Source of the DNA: Chloroflexota bacterium
GTDB lineage: Bacteria > Chloroflexota > Dehalococcoidia > Lucifugimonadales > UBA3495
Length of the DNA: 9,325 nucleotides
NCBI GenBank assembly: GCA_022562335.1
Contig: JADFPM010000092.1
Span: 1-9,325 of the forward strand
Direction of reading: 5' to 3'
Position 1 is the first letter of the stretch; every line of letters starts with the position of its first letter. This document shows positions 1 through 6,998 of the stretch, piece after piece. The position numbers and the translations under genes are program-made. A model generated the notes under the pieces. That model was not told where the DNA came from, did not search any database, and saw only the letters and a program-made list of their open reading frames with translations.

Positions 1-462
1 CGCCGCCACAAGCACGCCATGCGCACCGGCCGGTCCGCCGCCCTGCTCTACACCGACCTCGACAATTTCAAGCTGGTCAACGACGTGCACGGGCATCAGC
101 GCGGCGACGAGGTGCTCATTCTGCTGGCCGAGGTGCTCGAGCGGACGACCCGGGCGAACGACGTGACGGCGCGCTTTGGCGGCGACGAGTTCGCCGTCTG
201 GCTCGACGAGATCGGCGAGGCGGACGCCGTCGCCAAGGCGGCGCTCATGCTCAAGGCTTGCGCGCCGCTGGAGTCCCATTCGGGCGATGCGGACCATCCG
301 CTGCGGCTGTCGATCGGCGTCGCCGTCTTCGATCCGGCGTCGGGCGAGGACCTCGAATCGCTGATCGCCCGGGCCGACGCCGCGATGTACCAGGCCAAGC
401 AAACCGGCAAGGGCACCTCTGCCCTGGCCCCGCCCGTGAGTCGGGAGGAGACGATGCCGTGA
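1..462 (+). CDS. GGDEF-domain diguanylate cyclase, C-terminal part (5' end outside window)
   Basis: This is the C-terminal part of a GGDEF domain, which makes the second messenger cyclic di-GMP from two GTP. The frame is open to the left edge, so the ATG at 19 is internal and the sensory N-terminus is missing. Visible motifs are the substrate-binding stretch TDLDNFKLVND (about 51-83), the intact catalytic GGDEF at nt 178-192, and an RxxD product-inhibition site (RAND) five residues before it. The usual end of the domain, ADAAMYQAK, follows at about 373-399. With both active site and I-site intact, an active, feedback-inhibited cyclase is expected. The stop overlaps the next start by 4 bases, so the two genes are translationally coupled. 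Codons end nearly always in G or C, unlike the genes right of position 900. Confidence 0.93.
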   Translation, partial: RRHKHAMRTGRSAALLYTDLDNFKLVNDVHGHQRGDEVLILLAEVLERTTRANDVTARFGGDEFAVWLDEIGEADAVAKAALMLKACAPLESHSGDADHPLRLSIGVAVFDPASGEDLESLIARADAAMYQAKQTGKGTSALAPPVSREETMP

Positions 463-893
463 GCGGACTCTTGAGCCGGATATTCGGCGCCAACGACCCC
501 GCCGTCTCTTACGACGACTCGAAGGCGCTCGCGCGCGACGCCGACAGCGCGGTGCGGCGCAAGCTCGCCGGCCGCGGCGACGTGCGGCCCGAGGTGCTCT
601 ATTACCTCGCCGGCGACGAGCTTCCCGAGGTGCGGCGCGAGATCGCCGCCAACGAGACGACGCCGCGCCATGCCGACCGCCTGCTCGCCGAGGACGTCGA
701 CGACGAGGTGCGTTGCGACCTGGCGCGCAAGATCGCCCGTCTCGCGCCCGGGCTCAGTCAGGAAGCCCAGGACCAGATCCAGCAATTGACCTTCGAGGTG
801 CTCGACATCCTGGCCCACGACCAGCTGCCCCAGGTGCGCCAGATCATCGCCGAGGAGATCAAGCGCTCGGAGACCGTGCCGCGCGCCATCGTC
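459..893 (+). CDS. DUF2336-type HEAT-like repeat protein, N-terminal fragment cut by the join
   Basis: A GTG start at 459 overlaps the preceding TGA, with a good ribosome site (GGGAGGAG, 443-450) at 8-base spacing. The roughly 145 residues read as repeated helical units: VRRKLAGRGDVRPEVLYYLA, then VRREIAANETTPRHADRLLA, then VRCDLARKIARLAP, then VRQIIAEEIKRSETVPRAIV. This matches my recollection of DUF2336 proteins of Rhodospirillales and related Alphaproteobacteria, where the next repeats should continue; the molecular function is unknown. After about residue 145 the reading becomes the antisense of sufD, so the gene is truncated here rather than ended. The frame happens to stay open to 1754, but that tail is not protein-like. 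Coupling to a GGDEF gene hints at cyclic di-GMP or cell-cycle signalling, which is inference only. Confidence 0.82.
879..893. other. Chimeric join between two unrelated genomes
   Basis: Left of this point the plus strand codes for the DUF2336 protein up to VPRAIVQ. Right of it the minus strand codes for SufD down to EIVLDDGAR. Both conserved motifs use the same bases, so the pieces share about 15 bases here, the pattern left by a short-overlap assembly or chimeric-amplification error. Both genes stop being recognisable exactly at this point. The third-codon-position G+C bias drops to the right, and the apparent taxonomic affinity changes from alphaproteobacterial to Chloroflexota-like. No transposase, integrase or tRNA attachment site is present to suggest a biological insertion. 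Confidence 0.85.
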
Positions 894-1598
894 CAGCACT
901 ATCTCGGTGACGGCGTTGGAAAAGTGGGCGGAGTCGACCGAGCCGGGCATGCTGACGTAGCTCTCGTTTATCGTTACGCTGCTGTCGCTTCCGGCCACGA
1001 TCAACGTCCTGGGGAATACTGCTTTAGGCTGGGCCCGGGGCGTGGTCAGGTAGATCAGGTTCAACACAGACGGGACGGCAACCCCAGGTGGGACGTGGAC
1101 GAAGGCCCCGTCCCGCAGGAAAGCAGTGTTCAACGCCGGCAGCCCATCGTCGTCCAGGGTCGTGTATCGCCCGAGGTGTTGTTGGACGATGCTATTACCG
1201 GATATATGTTGGGCCAAGTTTCCCGCCACCGCGCCCCCGATAGCGGCGACACCTGGGTCAACGGTGGACAAGGCGGGAGAAAAAAGCCCGTCGACGAACA
1301 CCAGATTTACCCAATCGTCCTGCCATGGGGCCAAACGCCGCAGGTCTTGCGCGCCTGCACCCGAATCGGGGTCCAGCTCCAAGGGTATGGAGAATTGGGT
1401 GGCCGCCAGGGGCCTGACGCTGGTGTATTTCCACCTTTCATTGCCCCGCCGGGCGGTGGGGAACCCCAGTTGTTTGAACCTGGACCAGGCGGAGTCACGC
1501 AACTCCTGAGCCCAACCAGGAACGTCTCCGTTGAAACTTTGGGTCAGGGCAACGAAACCGTCGGAGTAGGACTGGAATTTGGCGGCGGTCTGGGTCAT
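880..1598 (-). CDS. sufD: Fe-S cluster assembly protein SufD, truncated at the join (first ~240 residues)
   Basis: SufD is the non-catalytic partner of SufB in the SufBC2D scaffold that assembles Fe-S clusters in the cytoplasm. The ATG is at 1598-1596, 24 bases after the sufC stop, with GAGG about 11 bases upstream. Seen are the N-terminal helical region (GFPTARRGNERWKYTSV, about 45-61), the stretch LNTAFLRDGAFVHVPPGV (about 156-173) and the beta-helix motif FSNAVTEIVLDDGAR (226-240). SufD proteins are usually about 400-450 residues. Here the similarity stops at residue 240, where the antisense of the DUF2336 gene begins. The missing half includes the conserved C-terminal core with the histidine (E. 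coli His360) that faces SufB. The minus frame remains open to position 96, but residues beyond 240 are not SufD. Any sufS, sufU or sufT that followed is lost. Confidence 0.93.
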
Positions 1599-1615
1599 CG
1601 GTTTTGGGCCTCGGG

Positions 1616-1631
1616 GACGCCTTTAGGCGTC
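1616..1631 (-). repeat. Small hairpin across the sufC stop, in the sufC-sufD gap
   Basis: GACGCC (1616-1621) and GGCGTC (1626-1631) form a perfect 6-bp stem with a 4-base loop. The right arm on the plus strand lies in the last codons of sufC and the loop holds its stop. No T-run follows on the minus strand, so it is not a convincing terminator. It could modestly affect mRNA stability or re-initiation between sufC and sufD. Confidence 0.35.
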
Positions 1632-2441
1632 GGCATCTATCAAGTCTGGCAAGTCTGGCTGTTCCTGGGGGTCTTTCAACCAATCATAACCCTGGGCTTC
1701 CAGTTGGTGGGCCAACTCGGGGCCCCCGGACTGAACGATGCGGCCATCCAATAGGACGTGAACGAAGTCTGGGGTTACGTAATCGAGGATGCGTTGATAG
1801 TGGGTCACCAGCACTATGGCGTTGTCCGGGTTTCGAAGCTGGTTGATTCCTTCAGAGACGATGCGCAGAGCATCGATGTCCAGACCGGAATCCGTCTCGT
1901 CCAGTAAGGCCAACTTGGGTTCCAACACTGCCATTTGCAGTATTTCGTTGCGTTTCTTTTCTCCGCCGGAGAAGCCTTCGTTCACCGCGCGTTTCACCAA
2001 GTCCGGGTCGATTTGGACCATCTCGGTCTTTTCTTTCAGCAGCCGGTCAAATTCCCGGGCGCTCATCTCTTCATCGCCCCGGTGCACCCTTTGGGCGTCA
2101 ACCGCGGCCTTTAGGAATTGCCAGGTGCGCACGCCTGGAAGCTCCACCGGGTACTGGAAGGCCAGGAAGATGCCCTCCCTGGCCCGGATCTCGGGCTCCA
2201 TCTCGAGCAGGTTTTTGTTCAGATAAAGTACTGTTCCCTGGTCGACGGTGTAGTCGGGACGGCCTGCCAGCACGTTGGCCAGCGTGCTTTTGCCGGAGCC
2301 GTTGGGGCCCATTATGGCGTGGACCTCTCCAGCGTTCACGGTCAGGTTCACGCCGCGCAGAATCTTCAGGCCTCCTGCGGAGACGTGGAGATCGCGGATG
2401 TCGAGGAGGGGGATGCCCGATGGGGCGGAGTTGCCGCTCAT
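1623..2441 (-). CDS. sufC: Fe-S cluster assembly ATPase SufC
   Basis: This 272-residue ABC-type ATPase energises the SufBC2D scaffold; it is cytosolic and has no membrane partner. It carries Walker A GPNGSGKS (45-52), the Q-loop at Q96 (FLAFQYP), the ABC signature FSGGEKKR (157-164), Walker B with catalytic E182 (LALLDETDSGLD) and the switch histidine H214 (LVTHYQR). The signature FSGGEKKRNEILQ and the DETDSGLD box distinguish SufC from transporter ATPases. The start at 2441 lies 12 bases past the sufB stop, and only a weak ribosome site is seen there, which fits translational coupling. The length is slightly above the usual 250-260 because of a short N-terminal tail and an acidic C-terminus (DLPDLIDADA). 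Confidence 0.97.
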   Translation of the reverse strand: MSGNSAPSGIPLLDIRDLHVSAGGLKILRGVNLTVNAGEVHAIMGPNGSGKSTLANVLAGRPDYTVDQGTVLYLNKNLLEMEPEIRAREGIFLAFQYPVELPGVRTWQFLKAAVDAQRVHRGDEEMSAREFDRLLKEKTEMVQIDPDLVKRAVNEGFSGGEKKRNEILQMAVLEPKLALLDETDSGLDIDALRIVSEGINQLRNPDNAIVLVTHYQRILDYVTPDFVHVLLDGRIVQSGGPELAHQLEAQGYDWLKDPQEQPDLPDLIDADA

Positions 2442-2453
2442 ATCAATCTATGC

Positions 2454-3947
<1,494 letters not shown>

Positions 3948-3988
3948 TTATTCTGCGTCCCTTTGCCGCCGGGCAAGCTAAATCAGCT

Positions 3989-4018
3989 AGGATAGGGATT
4001 GTCGACTAATTTGGTCAA
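3989..4018 (-). promoter_or_regulatory. Candidate sigma-70-type promoter of sufBCD
   Basis: On the minus strand, TTGACC (4018-4013) and TATCCT (3994-3989) are separated by 18 bases. This would start transcription near 3982 and give a leader of about 35 bases before sufB. The IscR-like inverted repeat covers the -35 element and most of the spacer. A second possibility lies just upstream: a perfect TTGACA (4052-4047) with TAGCAT (17-base spacing) or CATAAT (20-base spacing). In that case the operator would lie over the start site. Confidence 0.5.
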
Positions 4019-4022
4019 CAAT
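3998..4022. promoter_or_regulatory. IscR/Rrf2-like operator in the suf promoter
   Basis: ATTGTCGAC (3998-4006), a 7-base spacer, and GTCAACAAT (4014-4022) form an inverted repeat with 8 of 9 pairs. Read on the minus strand, it agrees at 22 of 25 positions with the E. coli IscR type-1 consensus as I remember it: half-sites ATASYYGAC and GTCRRSTAT around TRWWWYA. The three mismatches are one symmetric A/T pair (positions 3 and 23) and one pyrimidine change in the spacer (position 10). It overlaps the -35 and spacer of the candidate suf promoter, as expected for repression. No Rrf2-family gene lies in the window, so the regulator would act in trans. Confidence 0.62.
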
Positions 4023-4149
4023 TATGCTATCATTGCCGTTGGTGACTGTCAACGAGTCCCAACTCCCCTAGCGCCAGGTTTGGAAACCCATGATATGGCA
4101 GGAGGGGACGGTACGTTTGTCTTGGTGTGATTCCCCTGTGGCCATCCGG

Positions 4150-4179
4150 TTGACTCGCTTACGCGGCTGAGAGTATAAC
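4150..4179 (+). promoter_or_regulatory. Candidate promoter of tatD giving a nearly leaderless mRNA
   Basis: TTGACT (4150-4155) and TATAAC (4174-4179) are 18 bases apart and each differs from the sigma-70 consensus by one base. Transcription would begin around 4185-4188, at or next to the ATG at 4188. No Shine-Dalgarno-like sequence lies before that ATG, which agrees with a leaderless message. Confidence 0.5.
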
Positions 4180-4187
4180 ATTGAATC

Positions 4188-5000
4188 ATGAACGAGACTG
4201 ACGGATCCCCGCGGTTCCCTCTGGGGGATTGCCACACCCATCTGGACAAGTACGCACCCGACGAGATGCCCGGGATAATCCAGCGGGCCCAAGAAGCCGG
4301 CGTGGGATATATCGTTACCGCCGGGACCACGTTGGACTCGTCCCGGGCCTGCATCCAGATGACGAAGGATTACGACATCATGTACGCCGGTGTGGGCATC
4401 CACCCCATGGAAGCCAACGAACCGGTGGACGACGAGGTTTACGCCACGTTGGAAGAACTGGCCAAGTCTTCGCCCAAGGTGATCTGCATCAGTGAGGTTG
4501 GCCTGGATTTCCTGCCGGCTTCCCCGGACCATGCCATCCAATACCAGGTCTTCCGCCAACATATAAGACTGGCCAAGAGCCTGAGATTGCCCATAATCTT
4601 CCACTCACGGGAGTCCCATCCCCAGGTATTTCAGACGCTGCGGGAAGAGCAGGCGGGCGACGTCGGCGGCGCGATGCACTATTTCCAGGCCGACGAAGCC
4701 ACCGCCCGGGAGGCCATTGATTGCGGATTTTTCATCTCTTTTGCCCGTCCCTTGTTGCGCCTGCCCGAGTTGGAGGAGGCCGCCAAGAATATCCCGCTGG
4801 ATAACATCGTGTTGGAAACCGACGCGGCCCCCCAGCCCTTCAAGAAATACCGGCACAACTGGACCGAGCCCCGCCACGTGCAGGCGGTGGCCCAAAAACT
4901 GGCCGACCTGAAGGGTATCTCTTTAGAAGAAGTCACCCAGGCCACGTCGAAAAACCTCACCAGATTGCTGGGCCTGGAACACCTGGCGGCGCCCCGGTAG
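4188..5000 (+). CDS. TatD-family metal-dependent hydrolase (putative DNase)
   Basis: This 270-residue TIM-barrel amidohydrolase belongs to the TatD family, whose members are cytoplasmic metal-dependent nucleases (3'-5' exonuclease or AP endonuclease activity in studied cases). Expected metal ligands are present: H16 and H18 (CHTHLD), E103 (SEVGLDF), H139 (IFHSRE), H164 (MHYF) and D212 (LETD). GIHPMEAN (70-77) matches the family's GIHP motif. It departs from typical TatD in two places: MHYFQAD replaces the usual HCFSG stretch, and TDAAPQPFKKYR replaces TDSPYL.P, so it may be a divergent subfamily with a different substrate. The length is normal (about 255-270). The start at 4188 is the ATG just after the promoter. 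The LysR gene follows within 6 bases and is probably co-transcribed. Confidence 0.88.
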   Translation: MNETDGSPRFPLGDCHTHLDKYAPDEMPGIIQRAQEAGVGYIVTAGTTLDSSRACIQMTKDYDIMYAGVGIHPMEANEPVDDEVYATLEELAKSSPKVICISEVGLDFLPASPDHAIQYQVFRQHIRLAKSLRLPIIFHSRESHPQVFQTLREEQAGDVGGAMHYFQADEATAREAIDCGFFISFARPLLRLPELEEAAKNIPLDNIVLETDAAPQPFKKYRHNWTEPRHVQAVAQKLADLKGISLEEVTQATSKNLTRLLGLEHLAAPR

Positions 5001-5006
5001 GCCGCG

Positions 5007-5984
5007 GTGCCAGAGCTGCCGGCGGCCCGGCCGCCATCGGTTCATCCAACCGCCGCGCCAAACCCGGCGGCCGGCAGCCGGTTGAACTTTCATCAGCTTT
5101 ACATCTTCCACACTGTGGCCTCCCAGGGAGGCTTTTCCAAGGCCGCCGCTTTCCTCGACATCACCCAACCTGCCGTGTCCATCCAGGTCCAAGAGTTGGA
5201 AAGATCCATGGGGGTCACCCTGTTCCACCGGCGCCCCCGCCATCTGACGCTGACCGACGTGGGCGAGACGGTCTACGCTTACTCCCAGCAGATATTCTCC
5301 CTTTCGGACAAGCTGCTGGACACCGTGGAGGAGATGGAGGACCTGAAGGTGGGTCGCCTGACCCTGGGAGCCAGCACCACCCCTGGAGAGTATGTATTGC
5401 CCCTGGCGTTGGGACGGTTTCGCCAGTTGTATCCCGGCATCCAGACCGAGCTGGTGATAGCCAATACCAGGACAATCATCCAACGTCTGCTCAACCGGGA
5501 GATCGATCTGGGGATGGTCGGCGAACGTCCCGAGGAGCATTCCGGCGAACTGGAAATGGTCCACTACATGGACGACGAGATCGTGATGGTGGCCGCGCCG
5601 AATCACCCTCTGGCGCTGGCCTCGTCCCAGCCGGTGACGCCGCAACAGGTGGTGGAGGCCGGTCTCATCGTGCGGGAACACGGCTCGGCCACCAGGGATG
5701 CGGCGGAACGCCATCTGCAAGCGCTTGGTGTGGACGCCAAGGTTGTGCTGGAGCTTGGCAGCAACCAGGCGGTGAAACAGGCGGCCGTTGCCGGAGGCGG
5801 TGTTGGAGTGATTTCCCGGATGGGTGTCACCGCCGAGGTCAAAGCGGAGATGCTGGTGGTTTTGGATGTGGAGGGCTGGGATTGCCGCCGCCCCCTGACG
5901 CTGGTCCATCCGAAGGATAGGTATCTTTCCTCGGCCCAGCGGGCGTTCCGGGAATTCTTGATGGACCACCGGGTTGCTCCGTGA
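5007..5984 (+). CDS. LysR-family transcriptional regulator
   Basis: This is a DNA-binding regulator with an N-terminal winged helix-turn-helix (about residues 27-86, FSKAAAFLDITQPAVSIQVQ as recognition region) and a C-terminal periplasmic-binding-protein-like effector domain (about 115-320). The end of the effector domain includes SNQAVKQAAVAGGGVGVIS, a stretch common in CbbR/CysB-like members. From GTG 5007 it is 325 residues with a Pro/Ala-rich 25-residue tail before the HTH. An in-frame TTG at 5082 would give 300 residues beginning NFHQLYIF, closer to the family norm; neither start has a clear ribosome site, so the start is uncertain. It lies 6 bases after tatD. LysR regulators often control a neighbouring divergent gene, but no divergent partner is adjacent here, so the target and ligand are unknown. 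Confidence 0.92.
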   Translation: MPELPAARPPSVHPTAAPNPAAGSRLNFHQLYIFHTVASQGGFSKAAAFLDITQPAVSIQVQELERSMGVTLFHRRPRHLTLTDVGETVYAYSQQIFSLSDKLLDTVEEMEDLKVGRLTLGASTTPGEYVLPLALGRFRQLYPGIQTELVIANTRTIIQRLLNREIDLGMVGERPEEHSGELEMVHYMDDEIVMVAAPNHPLALASSQPVTPQQVVEAGLIVREHGSATRDAAERHLQALGVDAKVVLELGSNQAVKQAAVAGGGVGVISRMGVTAEVKAEMLVVLDVEGWDCRRPLTLVHPKDRYLSSAQRAFREFLMDHRVAP

Positions 5985-5990
5985 CGGAGC
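5976..5990 (+). repeat. Short hairpin over the LysR stop codon
   Basis: GCTCCG (5976-5981) and CGGAGC (5985-5990) pair perfectly around a 3-base loop that is the stop codon TGA. With a 2-base bulge the stem could extend through GTT/AAC. No T-run follows, so termination by this hairpin alone is unlikely. Confidence 0.35.
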
Positions 5991-6119
5991 CCAACGGAGA
6001 GGCGATCAGCCCCGTGTTGATTCAACCACGACTCTCCGATTTCATGGATCACGCACTGAAAAACCAGATGTAACCAGGCCGAAAACCGATCGGTCCAGCG
6101 GTTTGAGCTAGGGCGCGCC

Positions 6120-6185
6120 GGGTGATAATATTGGTCTTAAGTTGAACCAAGACTAGGATCCTATAGACCGGCGTAACTATCACCC
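6120..6185 (+). repeat. Nested inverted repeats upstream of the DUF1802 gene
   Basis: Outer arms are GGGTGATA (6120-6127) and TATCACCC (6178-6185). Inside them are GGTCT (6133-6137) and AGACC (6165-6169). Within these, TTGGT (6131-6135) can pair instead with ACCAA (6146-6150), and a perfect 10-bp palindrome TAGGATCCTA lies at 6154-6163. Alternative pairings sharing 6133-6135 could make this a switching leader; equally, the palindromes could be protein-binding sites. It matches no riboswitch class that I recognise. Confidence 0.45.
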
Positions 6186-6196
6186 GTAACTATCAC
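6172..6196 (+). repeat. Tandem 12-bp direct repeat just before the DUF1802 start
   Basis: CGTAACTATCAC occurs exactly at 6172-6183 and again at 6185-6196, one base apart. The copies end 3 bases before the GGGGGAG ribosome site (6199-6205). The first copy also supplies part of the right outer arm of the nested inverted repeat. It could be a tandem operator or the result of a slip duplication. Confidence 0.6.
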
Positions 6197-6207
6197 ATGG
6201 GGGAGCC

Positions 6208-6795
6208 TTGCCAAATAATTGCCAGATCGCACTGAAAGAATGGGCGGTGACCGTAGACGCCCTGGCCCAGGGGCAGCAGATACTCTTGATACGCAAGGGT
6301 GGCATTCACGAGGAAGGCAAGGATTTCCGGGTGATCCATCCCGAATTCTTGCTGTACCCGACCTACGAGCACCAGCGGGAAGACCTGCTCAAGGGTGAAA
6401 ACCAGGAACAGTTCCGGAAATTGATGGCCCAGACGCACAATCAGGAGGAGATTCGTTTCTCCCACTGGGCCAAGGTGGAAGAACTGGTGGAGATCTCCCA
6501 ACAAGAGCCGGTGGACGCTCTGTCTCCCCACCACATCTGGACGAAAGAGTACGCCCAGTCCCGCCTCCACTGGAAGCCCATGGTGCCCCTGGCCATCATG
6601 TTGATGCGGGTCTACCGAATGGAGCAGCCGGTGACCGTACCTTTTCTACCGGAATACAAGGGCTGCACTTCGTGGGTTGACATCATCACCAACGTGGACC
6701 TGGGCGAATTGGAACCGGTGGTTTCCGACGAGACGTTCCAGCGGATGGTGGACGAGATCAAAGGTTCCCTGGAGATGCCGGTGGCATCGGCCTAG
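6208..6795 (+). CDS. DUF1802 family protein of unknown function
   Basis: This 195-residue soluble protein has the features I associate with DUF1802: ALKEWAV near the N-terminus (8-14), LLIRKGGIHE (26-35), HPEFLLYPTYEHQR (44-57), HIWTKEYAQSRLHWKP (109-124) and LMRVYR (132-137). No signal peptide or membrane segment is seen. The conserved ALKEWAV...LIRKGGI opening superficially recalls Nudix-like or nucleotide-handling folds, but no Nudix box (GX5EX7REUXEEXGU) is present and no function is known to me. The start is taken as TTG 6208, because GGGGGAG lies just upstream and no in-frame ATG precedes the conserved region; the 2-base spacing is unusually short. The long structured leader before it is described separately. 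Confidence 0.82.
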   Translation: MPNNCQIALKEWAVTVDALAQGQQILLIRKGGIHEEGKDFRVIHPEFLLYPTYEHQREDLLKGENQEQFRKLMAQTHNQEEIRFSHWAKVEELVEISQQEPVDALSPHHIWTKEYAQSRLHWKPMVPLAIMLMRVYRMEQPVTVPFLPEYKGCTSWVDIITNVDLGELEPVVSDETFQRMVDEIKGSLEMPVASA

Positions 6796-6998
6796 GGGAT
6801 TCGCGGCCTGGCCCTGAATGGGTTTGGTGTCGTGGACGGCCCTGCCCAAGGTTGTTTGAACCACCAGCCATCCCGGTTAAATTTGCGCAGTGTGTCTCCG
6901 GTTCTCGAACGTATCCATGCCGGAGCCGGCTTGCGGCGGTTGGCTTTCGGTCAACGGGTTTCACTATCCATCGACGATGCATCGAGGTAACTAAGCTT
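6796..6998 (+). other. Gap between DUF1802 and aldo/keto reductase genes
   Basis: This 203-base gap has no convincing gene. A weak promoter-like pair, TTGTTT (6852-6857) and TTAAAT (6877-6882) with 19-base spacing, may serve the reductase. A 10-bp palindrome CGATGCATCG (6975-6984) lies directly before the GAGGT ribosome site (6984-6988). No terminator with a T-run was seen. Confidence 0.4.

Noticed and set aside
96..879. C-terminal 260 residues of the minus-strand 500-codon frame as part of SufD
   Set aside because: They are the antisense of the GGDEF and DUF2336 genes and contain no SufD motifs; they exist only because GC-rich DNA has few stops.
900..1754. Plus-strand continuation of the DUF2336 frame
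   Set aside because: It is antisense to sufD and the sufC end, has low-complexity composition and no repeat pattern.
4040..4060. Second IscR-like site around GTGAC-T-GTCAAC
   Set aside because: The half-sites are separated by only one base and lack the outer A/T positions, so it does not fit the 25-bp pattern.
4068..4604. 178-codon minus-strand open frame reaching into the suf-tatD gap
   Set aside because: Most of it is antisense to tatD, and the part in the gap crosses promoter-like sequence; no ribosome site or family motif.
4923..5969. 348-codon minus-strand open frame, rich in His/Gln/Arg
   Set aside because: It is antisense to the LysR gene, and its composition is typical of a shadow frame.
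5976..5990. Hairpin at the LysR stop as an intrinsic terminator
   Set aside because: Short stem, 3-base loop and no following T-run.
6852..6998. 49-codon N-terminal extension of the aldo/keto reductase
   Set aside because: The sequence is not family-like and has no ribosome site, whereas ATG 6999 has one and starts with the typical N-terminal strand.
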